Assembly: GCF_900156285.1 (NCBI RefSeq)
Contig: NZ_FTNC01000011.1
Location: 1-64,000 of the forward strand
Length of the DNA stretch: 64,000 nt
Reading direction: 5' to 3'
Origin: Halanaerobium kushneri
Lineage (GTDB): Bacteria > Bacillota > Halanaerobiia > Halanaerobiales > Halanaerobiaceae
Below are positions 26,272-33,866 of the stretch, one piece after another. The translations under genes were made by a program, and so were the position numbers. Positions within the stretch are counted from its first letter, which is position 1. Each line of letters opens with the position of its first letter. Below the pieces are notes generated by a model. It was given only the letters and a program-made list of their open reading frames with translations, was not told where the DNA came from and ran no database searches.

Positions 26272-27831
26272 TTATTCTTCTAACCAAACTCTGTGTAACT
26301 TTTCAGTTCCTGTTGGGTTTGGTACATAATTTTCAACATTTGATTTTAAAGCAATTGGTGGTGTTGAGTGAACTAAAGGTACCCAGGGAGCATCCTTATG
26401 GATGATTTCCTGTGCTTCCATATAAAGCTCAACTCGTCTATCCTGATCCATTGTTTTTTGTGCTTCAACTAATACCTCATGCAGTTCTTCACTTTCATAT
26501 GCATTATTACTATTAGTTTTATCTAAGAGCACATATAAGAAATTATCTGGATCACCATTGTCACCTGTCCATCCCAACATGTATGTTGGAGCTTCCTGAT
26601 GTTCAGTCTTATCAAGGTAGGTACTCCAGTCATAAGTTACCAGATTAGCTGTAACACCAATTTCACTTAAATAACTTTGAATAGCCTGACCAATAAATTT
26701 ACCCTGTGGAATATATGGTCTTGGTACCGGTAAATACCAGAGATCAAATTCAAAACCATCTTCATAACCAGCTTCAGCTAATAATTCTTTTGCTTTTTCT
26801 GGATCATATTCATAAGGTTCTATATTATCATTATAACCCCAGATAGAAGGTGGCATTGGGTTCTTTGCTGGTTCAGCTAAACCAGCATAAAAAGCATCAA
26901 TAATTGCCTGCTTATCAATTGCATGGTTAAAGGCTCTTCTAACTCTTACATCATCAAAAGGTTCAAACTTAAAGTTCATTGCAAAATAACCAACATTCAT
27001 ACTTGGTCTTAAGGATAGTTTTAACCCATCAGAACTTTTCACTGCTTCTACATCTTCTGGACTTACTCCATCCATCATATCAATAGTTCCGGACTGTAAT
27101 TCCATAAAACGAGCTGAGTTATCAGGTATTGAACGGAAAACAATTTCATCCAGATAAGCTCTTTCTCTCCAGTAATTTTCGTTTGCCTTCAGGATTACTC
27201 TATCTCCCTGACGCCATTCTTCAAGAGTATAAGCACCAGTACCTACAGGATGTTTAAAATAATTTTCCCCATATTCTTTGACAGCTTCCGGACTGGCAAT
27301 TCCAAAAGGAACCATAGCCAGGTTGTTTAAAAATGGAGCCTGTTTTTCAGAAAGAACGAATTCTACTGTATATTCGTCTACTACATTAACTTCCTGAATA
27401 ATTCCCGGGAAACCCTGGAACATATAACCATAATAGGTGAATTCTCCACCAATATGATAGGGATGATCTTCCAGACGCCAGCGATCAAAATTCCATTTTA
27501 CAGCTTCTGCATTAAATGGATTTCCATCATGAAACTTTACGCCTTCACGTAAATTAAAAGTCCAGGTTAATCCATCTTCAGATACTTCCCAGTCTGTTGC
27601 CAGAGCTGGTTCTACTTCGGTTGTGCCAGGAGTATAATCAACAAGGGTATCATAAATCTGCTGAGTTACTTTAAAAGATTCTCCATCAGTCACCTGAATT
27701 GGATCTAAACCTACTGTATCTCCTCCACGGCCAAAAACAAGAGTTCCACCCTGTTCCTGTGCCATTACCCCTGTTACAAATACCGACATTACTACTAAAA
27801 TAATAAAAGTTGTTAAAATTAATTTTCTCAT
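26272..27831 (-). CDS. Peptide ABC transporter substrate-binding protein (family 5)
   Basis: This extracytoplasmic solute-binding protein of the DppA/OppA family has 519 residues. A signal peptide (about 1-25) ends VFVTGVMA before QEQGG, consistent with signal peptidase I cleavage; there is no lipobox cysteine, unlike most Firmicute binding proteins, which suggests a freely soluble periplasmic protein. The SBP_bac_5 core includes WTFNLREGVKFHDGNPFNAEAVK. ATG at 27831 is chosen because GAGGAGGAAG lies upstream; an ATG seven codons earlier overlaps that site. First gene of the transporter-lgt operon. Dipeptides or oligopeptides are the likely ligands, but the specificity is not visible. Confidence 0.93.
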   Translation of the reverse strand: MRKLILTTFIILVVMSVFVTGVMAQEQGGTLVFGRGGDTVGLDPIQVTDGESFKVTQQIYDTLVDYTPGTTEVEPALATDWEVSEDGLTWTFNLREGVKFHDGNPFNAEAVKWNFDRWRLEDHPYHIGGEFTYYGYMFQGFPGIIQEVNVVDEYTVEFVLSEKQAPFLNNLAMVPFGIASPEAVKEYGENYFKHPVGTGAYTLEEWRQGDRVILKANENYWRERAYLDEIVFRSIPDNSARFMELQSGTIDMMDGVSPEDVEAVKSSDGLKLSLRPSMNVGYFAMNFKFEPFDDVRVRRAFNHAIDKQAIIDAFYAGLAEPAKNPMPPSIWGYNDNIEPYEYDPEKAKELLAEAGYEDGFEFDLWYLPVPRPYIPQGKFIGQAIQSYLSEIGVTANLVTYDWSTYLDKTEHQEAPTYMLGWTGDNGDPDNFLYVLLDKTNSNNAYESEELHEVLVEAQKTMDQDRRVELYMEAQEIIHKDAPWVPLVHSTPPIALKSNVENYVPNPTGTEKLHRVWLEE

Positions 27832-27954
27832 ACTAAGCTTCTTCCTCCTCATTTTTGTCTGTAATATCTTATTTTCGGGCCTTACAAAATGTTTTTATCA
27901 CCTCCAAAAATTAATTGAAAGAATTTTTACAATAATAAATCTATACTTATATTT

Positions 27955-27983
27955 ATTATATTTGATTTTTTGAATTAAGTCAA
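27955..27983 (-). promoter_or_regulatory. Sigma-A-type promoter of the peptide transporter operon
   Basis: On the minus strand TTGACT (27978-27983) and TATAAT (27955-27960) are separated by exactly 17 bases, close to consensus. The predicted leader is about 115 bases. Confidence 0.82.
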
Positions 27984-28038
27984 TTATTTCGCAATAATAT
28001 TTTCAATTAAATATAATAAATGTAAATTAAAATTACAT

Positions 28039-29223
28039 TTATTTCCTTTCTGCATCAATTATATAATCAAATATTTTATGAGCCAGTTTTCCTTTTTCAA
28101 GCAGAGGTAATTTAGCACTTCCCTCTTCGCTTAATATAATAACCTGATTTTTATCACTGCCAAAAGCAATATTTTTATCACTAATATCATTTGCAATAAT
28201 ATAATCAGCCTGTTTTTTACTCAATTTAGCCTGGGCATTATCTAACAAATTTTCACTTTCAGCAGCAAAACCAATTAATAGCTGGTTTTTATTTTTGTTT
28301 TTGCCCAGTTCCGCCAGAATATCAGTTGTTCTTTCCAGTTCGAGTTTTAAACTGCCTTTTTCTTTCTTGATCTTCTGCGGGTTATACTTCTGAGGACGGT
28401 AGTCTGCTACTGCTGCAGCCATAATTATTATATCAGCACTCTCAGCTTCTTTAAATACCTCTTCTTTCATATCAGCAGCGCTTTCTACTCTGATAAGTTC
28501 AACACCTAGAGGTGATTTAAGTTCAGTTGGGCCAGAAATCAATTTAACCGCAGCACCTCGATAAGAAGCAGCCTGGGCCAGAGCGTAACCCATTTTGCCA
28601 CTGGAATGATTAGTTAAAAAACGGACCGGATCTATCGACTCCCGAGTTGGACCAGCAGTAATAAGAATTTTTTTGTTTTTAAGATCCTTTTTTAAAAGTT
28701 CCCGTTTGATTTCTTCAACTAAACGTTCAGGATCAGGCAATCTTCCCTGTCCAGTATAACCACAGGCTAGATAACCGGCATCAGGGGTAATAATTTTATA
28801 ACCTAAATCCTCTAAAGTCTGCATATTTCTCTGTACCACAGGATTCTCAAACATATGCACATTCATAGAAGGTGCAATCATTATTGGAGCTTCTGTAGCC
28901 AGAATTACTGTTGTCAGCAAATCATCTGCAATACCTGCCGCTGCCTTAGCAATAAAGTTTGCTGTTGCCGGTGCAATCAAAAACAAATCCGCTTTATCGG
29001 CCAGACCAATATGTTTTACTTCACTGGTAGTTGTGCTGAATAATTTACTTTCCACCGGTAAATGTGTTAAAGAATGAAATGTAATTGGTTTAATAAATTC
29101 AGTTGCCGATTCAGTCATAATTGTATAAACATTATGATTTAACTTGGTTAAACTGCTTGCAACCTGCAGTGATTTATAAGCTGCTATTCCTCCGGTTACT
29201 CCCAAAACAATATTTGCAGACAT
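28039..29223 (-). CDS. coaBC: Bifunctional phosphopantothenoylcysteine decarboxylase / phosphopantothenate-cysteine ligase
   Basis: This bifunctional enzyme catalyses steps 2 and 3 of CoA synthesis. The N-terminal flavoprotein CoaC domain (about 1-180) shows VTGGIAAYK, the catalytic His region, and APSMNVHMFENP with YLACGYTGQGRLPDPE. The C-terminal CoaB domain (about 185-394) begins KKILITAGPTRESIDPVRF and has the NHSSGKMGYALA and AAAVADYRP motifs. The 394-residue length is normal. It is the last gene of remA-gmk-rpoZ-coaBC. In Bacillus priA follows directly; here the transporter, lgt and metK intervene. Confidence 0.97.
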   Translation of the reverse strand: MSANIVLGVTGGIAAYKSLQVASSLTKLNHNVYTIMTESATEFIKPITFHSLTHLPVESKLFSTTTSEVKHIGLADKADLFLIAPATANFIAKAAAGIADDLLTTVILATEAPIMIAPSMNVHMFENPVVQRNMQTLEDLGYKIITPDAGYLACGYTGQGRLPDPERLVEEIKRELLKKDLKNKKILITAGPTRESIDPVRFLTNHSSGKMGYALAQAASYRGAAVKLISGPTELKSPLGVELIRVESAADMKEEVFKEAESADIIIMAAAVADYRPQKYNPQKIKKEKGSLKLELERTTDILAELGKNKNKNQLLIGFAAESENLLDNAQAKLSKKQADYIIANDISDKNIAFGSDKNQVIILSEEGSAKLPLLEKGKLAHKIFDYIIDAERK

Positions 29224-29280
29224 TTTTCTACCCCTTTGTTTTTAAATATGTTTAGTCAAATTTTTTATAATTTTCAGGTG

Positions 29281-29490
29281 CTAGACTAAATTATTTCTCT
29301 TTTCATAAGTGATTTTATCTTTTTCAATTTCTTCTAAACTTTGAGAAACTAATTTATGACTGCGGTATTCTTCTAATATTTTCTGACCGCTTTCATTGAG
29401 ATGTCTTGCTCTTTTTGCCGCTAGGATAATAACTGTATATAAACTATCGGCTTTATCTACCAACTGTTCTGCAGAGGGTTCAGTAATCAT
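29281..29490 (-). CDS. rpoZ: DNA-directed RNA polymerase omega subunit
   Basis: Omega helps assemble RNA polymerase by chaperoning beta prime. The 69-residue protein contains the family core in which a helix (YTVIILAAKRARHLNE, about residues 18-33) is followed by a short hinge and a second helix. Its start overlaps the gmk stop in ATGA, and coaBC follows at 57 bases. gmk-rpoZ is a near-universal bacterial pair, which supports the call for such a small protein. Confidence 0.93.
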   Translation of the reverse strand: MITEPSAEQLVDKADSLYTVIILAAKRARHLNESGQKILEEYRSHKLVSQSLEEIEKDKITYEKRNNLV

Positions 29491-30062
29491 TTTGAATCTC
29501 TCCTTTTTTGTTCCTTTATAATAATTTTTTTTATTTCTCTAACTGCATCTGATAAGCTATCATTAATAACTTCATAATCGTATTTATGTACTTCTTTTAA
29601 TTCCTGGCGTGCATTTTTCAAACGTAGACTTTTACTTTTATCACTCTCTGAACCACGTTTATCAAGTCTATTCTCTAATTCTTCCAGAGAGGGTGGGACC
29701 AAAAAGATATAAACAGCTTCCGGATATTTATCTCGAACCTGTTTTGCACCCTGGGTATCAATTTCCAGAATGATATCTTCTCCATCTTCTAATTTTTGAT
29801 CGACAAATTTTTTGGGAGTCCCATAATAGTGACCGTGTACCAGAGCACTTTCTATAAAACCATCATTTTCTTCAATTTCTTCAAATTCTGCTTCCGAAAT
29901 AAAGAAATAATCCTCTCCCTCAATCTCACCCTTTCTTCTTTCGCGGGTGGTTGCAGAAACAGAATAGGAAACCCCATCAAAATTTCTAAACAGTTCGTCA
30001 AGCACAGTATTTTTCCCCACACCTGATGGCCCGGATAATACAAATAATAACCCCTTTGACAT
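29487..30062 (-). CDS. gmk: Guanylate kinase
   Basis: Gmk phosphorylates GMP to GDP. The 191-residue protein has the P-loop GPSGVGKNT (residues 11-19), the GMP-binding SVSATTRERRKGEIEGEDYFF segment (conserved Ser, Arg and Tyr residues) and the ILEIDTQGAKQVR motif (about residue 98), followed by the lid. It is preceded by remA and overlaps rpoZ by 4 bases. Confidence 0.97.
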   Translation of the reverse strand: MSKGLLFVLSGPSGVGKNTVLDELFRNFDGVSYSVSATTRERRKGEIEGEDYFFISEAEFEEIEENDGFIESALVHGHYYGTPKKFVDQKLEDGEDIILEIDTQGAKQVRDKYPEAVYIFLVPPSLEELENRLDKRGSESDKSKSLRLKNARQELKEVHKYDYEVINDSLSDAVREIKKIIIKEQKRRDSK

Positions 30063-30079
30063 TAATTTATACCTCCACT

Positions 30080-30325
30080 TTATTTTTCGTCTTCTAAACG
30101 GTGTGAGACAGTTTCTGGCTGAATTGCAGACAGGACTACATGATCACTATCTGTAATAATAACCGCTCGTGTACGACGTCCATAGGTAGCATCGATTAAC
30201 ATTCCTCTTTCACGTGCTTCCTGAATAATTCTTTTTATAGGTGCTGATTCTGGACTAACTACTGCAATCACTCTATTTGCTGCAATAATATTACCAAAAC
30301 CAATATTGATCAAGTTGACATCCAT
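30080..30325 (-). CDS. remA: RemA-family regulatory protein (DUF370)
   Basis: RemA-type proteins are small DNA-binding ring-forming regulators; in Bacillus subtilis RemA activates biofilm matrix and osmoprotection genes. The 81-residue protein shows the typical [20 protein letters not shown]-like start (here [15 protein letters not shown]), ESAPIKRII and the [12 protein letters not shown] motif with its DNA-contacting Arg residues. The remA-gmk-rpoZ order divergent from rqcH matches Bacillus yloA-remA-gmk. The osmotic role in Bacillus is worth noting for a presumed halophile. It has its own promoter at 30384-30412. Confidence 0.93.
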   Translation of the reverse strand: MDVNLINIGFGNIIAANRVIAVVSPESAPIKRIIQEARERGMLIDATYGRRTRAVIITDSDHVVLSAIQPETVSHRLEDEK

Positions 30326-30383
30326 TATTTATACCCCCTAAAGTCTTATTTATCTAAAATAACTTCGCTCCTTATCTTTATTA

Positions 30384-30412
30384 ATGATACCACAGCATTA
30401 CTTTTTTGACAA
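30384..30412 (-). promoter_or_regulatory. Sigma-A-type promoter of remA-gmk-rpoZ-coaBC
   Basis: On the minus strand TTGTCA (30407-30412) and TATCAT (30384-30389) are separated by 17 bases, with a TGG extended -10. Confidence 0.68.
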
Positions 30413-30453
30413 GGGTTGAGCTGAGTCTTTGCTGCAAACGATTGTTTATTTAA

Positions 30454-30482
30454 TTGACTCTCAGCTGAGTTTCTTTTATACT
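30454..30482 (+). promoter_or_regulatory. Sigma-A-type promoter of rqcH
   Basis: TTGACT (30454-30459) and TATACT (30477-30482) are separated by 17 bases. The spacer contains the 10-base palindrome CTCAGCTGAG, and AGCTGAGT is repeated directly at 30419-30426 next to the divergent remA promoter, so a shared operator is possible. Confidence 0.75.
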
Positions 30483-30515
30483 TAAATAAATATATTAAAG
30501 ATTGGAGTGATCTGT

Positions 30516-32267
30516 ATGGCCTTTGATGGAATTATGTTATCTGCTCTTAAGGATAATTTAAAGCAAAAAATCATCGGCGCCAGAATTGAAAAGGCTTATC
30601 AAATAGATAAAAAATATTTAATTATTCGTTTAAGAAATAATAATCAAAACTTAGAACTTTTAATTTCTACTGATCCTCAGGGAGCAAGAATCAATTTAAC
30701 TGAGCTTGATTTTGACTTTCCTTCCTATCCACCTGATTTTTGTATGATGCTCAGAAAATATTTAAAAAATTCATATATTCAGGATATAATACAGCCGGAT
30801 TTTGAAAGAATGATTAAAATTGAGATTGAAAAAAGAGGAAAAAAATACTCGTTAATTGCTGAACTAATGGGGAAATACAGTAATGTCATTCTTCTGGATG
30901 ATAATGAAATGGTACTGGATGCAATGAAAAGAATTACTGAAAAACAAAATTCAGAACGACAGCTATATCCGGGTATAAAATATGAAAAACCTCCAGCACA
31001 GGATAAATTAAATCCTCTTAGTCTTACCAGTAAAGAAGAATTCCGGCAAATTATAAGCGAAGACTTTTCTCAAGCTGCTTTTAGAGCGGTAATGTACAAT
31101 TTTAGAGGTATTGGACCATATTCAGCCCGCGAAATTGTCCATCGAGCTGGAATAGACCCTGCAGAAAATTATAATAATCTAATTAATTCTAAAAAAGATA
31201 AAATTGCCGAATCAATGCTGAATCTTTTTAGCGAATTTAAAAAAGGAGTCTACAGGCCAGTAATTGCCACTAAGACAGGTGAGGTAGACTACATTTCTGC
31301 CTTTATTCTTAATCACAGAAACCCCGAAAAAATTGAGGAGTTTGATGATCTTGATCAAATGATGGATTATTATTTTGAGGAATTTTTAAAGGATAAAGAA
31401 CTAAATAAAAATATTAGAGAATTAAATAAAGTAGTTAATACTTATCTAAACAAAAATCTTAAGAAACAAAAAAAATTAAAAAAACAGCTTAAAGAAAGTA
31501 AAAATGCTAAAAAATATAAAAAAATGGGAGAACTGATAACCGCCAATATTTATCAGATTAATCGGGGAGATAAAAAAGCTGTGGTAAATGATTATTATAG
31601 TGAAGATCAGAACCAGATAGAAATAAAACTTGATCCTGCAAAATCTCCTTCCGAAAATGCTCAAAAATATTTTAAGAAATATAATAAATTGAAAAAAAGC
31701 GTAAAACATTTAAAAAGAGAAATAGCCAAACTAAGGCATGAAGAAAAATATTTAAAACAGGTAAGTATGAATATTGAGCAGGCTGAAACTTTAGATGATC
31801 TGGCAGAGATAAAAGAAGAATTAAAAGAAGAAAAGTATATTAAAAAGCAGAAACAAAACAAAAGAAATAAAGGAAGTAAAAAACTACCCCCACGTAAATT
31901 CATTTCCAGTGATGGATATCAGATATTGGTGGGAAGGAATAACAAACAGAATGATAGGTTAACTAAAAAAATGGCTAATAATGGTGATATCTGGCTGCAT
32001 ACCAAAGTTATTGCAGGCTCGCATGTGATAATAAAAAGAGACACCGATAAAAACCTCCCCGATAAAACTCTGAGACAGGCAGCAGCCATTGCTGCTTATT
32101 TTAGCAAAGCAAGAGAATCCACAAATGTTCCTATAGATTACACGCCTGTGGAAAATGTCAATAAACCTAAAGGGGCTAAACCCGGACTGGTCTATTATGA
32201 AAAGTATCAGACAATCTACATCGATCCAGCTGACAAAGAATTATTAAAACAATTAGCAGCAGATTAA
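30516..32267 (+). CDS. rqcH: Rqc2/RqcH-type ribosome quality control protein (NFACT family)
   Basis: RqcH binds stalled 50S-peptidyl-tRNA complexes and drives C-terminal alanine tailing of stalled nascent chains; older annotations call it fibronectin-binding protein. The 583-residue protein starts MAFDGIMLSAL and has the NFACT-N domain with MLRKYLKN (about residue 76), a helix-hairpin-helix region, and a long Lys-rich coiled-coil middle (about 290-430). The C-terminal NFACT-R (DUF814) domain has GYQILVGRNNKQND and GDIWLHTKVIAGSHV. ATG at 30516 has GGAG 9 bases upstream. Divergent from remA and convergent with lnt, whose stop overlaps its own. Confidence 0.95.
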   Translation: MAFDGIMLSALKDNLKQKIIGARIEKAYQIDKKYLIIRLRNNNQNLELLISTDPQGARINLTELDFDFPSYPPDFCMMLRKYLKNSYIQDIIQPDFERMIKIEIEKRGKKYSLIAELMGKYSNVILLDDNEMVLDAMKRITEKQNSERQLYPGIKYEKPPAQDKLNPLSLTSKEEFRQIISEDFSQAAFRAVMYNFRGIGPYSAREIVHRAGIDPAENYNNLINSKKDKIAESMLNLFSEFKKGVYRPVIATKTGEVDYISAFILNHRNPEKIEEFDDLDQMMDYYFEEFLKDKELNKNIRELNKVVNTYLNKNLKKQKKLKKQLKESKNAKKYKKMGELITANIYQINRGDKKAVVNDYYSEDQNQIEIKLDPAKSPSENAQKYFKKYNKLKKSVKHLKREIAKLRHEEKYLKQVSMNIEQAETLDDLAEIKEELKEEKYIKKQKQNKRNKGSKKLPPRKFISSDGYQILVGRNNKQNDRLTKKMANNGDIWLHTKVIAGSHVIIKRDTDKNLPDKTLRQAAAIAAYFSKARESTNVPIDYTPVENVNKPKGAKPGLVYYEKYQTIYIDPADKELLKQLAAD

Positions 32268-32278
32268 TTTCTGCTGCT
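32255..32278. terminator. Bidirectional hairpin containing both stop codons of rqcH and lnt
   Basis: AGCAGCAGA (32255-32263) and TCTGCTGCT (32270-32278) form a perfect nine-base-pair stem with a TTAATT loop. The loop holds the rqcH TAA on one strand and the lnt TAA on the other. T-rich sequence follows in both directions. Confidence 0.75.
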
Positions 32279-33769
32279 CCATTTATTTTTAATTACTGCA
32301 ATTGACTTAATGATAACAATTAATATAAAAATGGCAATAATTATTTTTATAATTCTCAGAGGATATTTCTGATAATAACTTGTTTCTTTCCTTAAAGTTA
32401 AATTAATCGGCAGAATATCATTTACAAGCTCTGTCTTTGCCAGCACCTTTCCTCGTTCATTTATATAGCCGCTTAAACCTCCACTTACTGTTCTAATTAA
32501 ATCTGTTCTGCTTTCTGCAGCCCTGAAAACAGCAGCTGCAAAGCTTAAATTATTATATACCTTAGAAGCAGCTTTTTCTTCGGCAGCTACGTTAACAATT
32601 AAATTCATATCCTGAATCTGGTTGTTTTTTTTATTAACAACTGGAATAAAAATTTCTTCAGCAAAAAGATTAATGTAAGCTATATTTTTCACATCAATTT
32701 CAGCAGCTGAAACTGGCTGTTTTAATAAGTCAGGTTTATAGTTTAAATAATCAGCCATCAGCCTATTTATTTCTTTAAGATAGGGAAAATTAATTCCTGA
32801 CATAATATTGCCCTGCTTATTAGTTCTTTTAATCATTTTCATATCTCCGGAAAATAAAAACAGAGAATTAAATACTTCTGCCTGATAATTTTGATCTTTA
32901 GCAGCTGCTGCTCCTAACTGAAGATAGGAAGTACCCAAACTCTCTTTTAATCTGGAAAAAAGCTGATCTCTATAATAATTATTTCTAATCAGATCAAAGC
33001 TGATACTCTTCTCTGGCATAAATATAACTTCATTTTTACTTTTTTTAACTAAATCTGTTAGATTATCAATTTCTTTTGCTATTTTATCAAAAAAACTGTC
33101 ATCTCTAACAGAATCCGCTACCAGTAAATCAACTTTCTGTCTACTGATGTTTGCTTCCAGATCTGTTTTGGTAAAAAAAGGAACAGCTGCCACCACTATA
33201 AAAATCAAGATTAAGGGCACAATTTTTTTCCAGGCTGGCTCCAGATAAATTTTAACCAGATAAGAGGCAAATAAAACTGTAATAAATGAGACCAAAAAAA
33301 CCCCACCATAACCAGCATACTGAACAACTAAAGGAAAAGCACTCTGGGTATAGGCAAAATAATTAAAGGGATTAAAATTAAAAAATTCAAATCGAAAATA
33401 CTCCAGCACAGTCCAGCTTAAAGCAGCAATAAATGGACTGTAGGAATTTTGTGGCTGTAGAAATTTGTTTATAATCACCCAGCCAGCAAGCGGAAGTGCT
33501 GAAAATAAAAAATAAATAAATAAAATAACTAAATTAAAAGAAAAGGGCATTTTAAGAGCTGTATTAAGAGGTTGATAAAGCCAGTGCAGTGAAAAAACTG
33601 AATTCAAAAAACCAATCAATAAAGCAATTATAAAAGAATGACTGTAATCATAATCATTAACAAGATAAATTAGTGGTATAAAAGCAAACCAGCTCAAGAA
33701 AAATAAAGCTGGATAATAATATGGTGCTGTAAATAAAATTGATGATAAAATAATTAAAATAAATTCCAT
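32264..33769 (-). CDS. lnt: Apolipoprotein N-acyltransferase homologue lacking the catalytic cysteine
   Basis: Lnt normally transfers a third acyl chain to the N-terminal Cys of lipoproteins in diderm bacteria. This 501-residue protein has the correct layout: about six N-terminal membrane helices (1-200), a periplasmic nitrilase-like domain (about 212-450) and a final helix (about 470-488). The nitrilase fold is recognisable through MPEKSISF (putative base Glu253) and FRAAESRTDLIRTVSGGLSGYI. The usual ICYE motif is replaced by INLFAEE (about 366-372), and the protein contains no cysteine at all. It is therefore probably not an Lnt with normal chemistry. ATG at 33769 has GGAGG upstream. It overlaps convergent rqcH by 4 bases. 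Confidence 0.85.
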   Translation of the reverse strand: MEFILIILSSILFTAPYYYPALFFLSWFAFIPLIYLVNDYDYSHSFIIALLIGFLNSVFSLHWLYQPLNTALKMPFSFNLVILFIYFLFSALPLAGWVIINKFLQPQNSYSPFIAALSWTVLEYFRFEFFNFNPFNYFAYTQSAFPLVVQYAGYGGVFLVSFITVLFASYLVKIYLEPAWKKIVPLILIFIVVAAVPFFTKTDLEANISRQKVDLLVADSVRDDSFFDKIAKEIDNLTDLVKKSKNEVIFMPEKSISFDLIRNNYYRDQLFSRLKESLGTSYLQLGAAAAKDQNYQAEVFNSLFLFSGDMKMIKRTNKQGNIMSGINFPYLKEINRLMADYLNYKPDLLKQPVSAAEIDVKNIAYINLFAEEIFIPVVNKKNNQIQDMNLIVNVAAEEKAASKVYNNLSFAAAVFRAAESRTDLIRTVSGGLSGYINERGKVLAKTELVNDILPINLTLRKETSYYQKYPLRIIKIIIAIFILIVIIKSIAVIKNKWSSRN

Positions 33770-33806
33770 ATTTCTGCCTCCAGAAATCATTATATAATAT
33801 AAACTG

Positions 33807-33833
33807 AAAAAAGGCCAGCTATAATAGCCGGCC
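33807..33833 (-). terminator. Terminator after the EF-G-like gene
   Basis: GGCCGGCTAT and ATAGCTGGCC pair on the minus strand with one internal mismatch (stem about 33813-33833). The stem is followed by TTTTTT and CAG. It lies 34 bases after the EF-G-like stop and just upstream of lnt. Confidence 0.85.
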
Positions 33834-33866
33834 TCATGCATTCGAGCTGATTTTATTTACTTATGT

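Noticed and set aside
22199-27831. Recent horizontal insertion of the metK-lgt-transporter block
   Set aside because: Base composition and codon use look like the neighbours and there are no integrase, IS or flanking repeats, so an old rearrangement is more likely.
28018-28040. Terminator after coaBC
   Set aside because: AAATGTAA pairs with TTACATTT, but the stem is purely AT-rich and weak and there is no good T-run; it could be chance in this AT-rich sequence.
31476-31903. Minus-strand hydrophobic open frames opposite rqcH
   Set aside because: They are antisense to the Lys-rich coiled coil of rqcH; AAA and AAG codons read backwards as Phe and Leu, which creates spurious membrane-like proteins.
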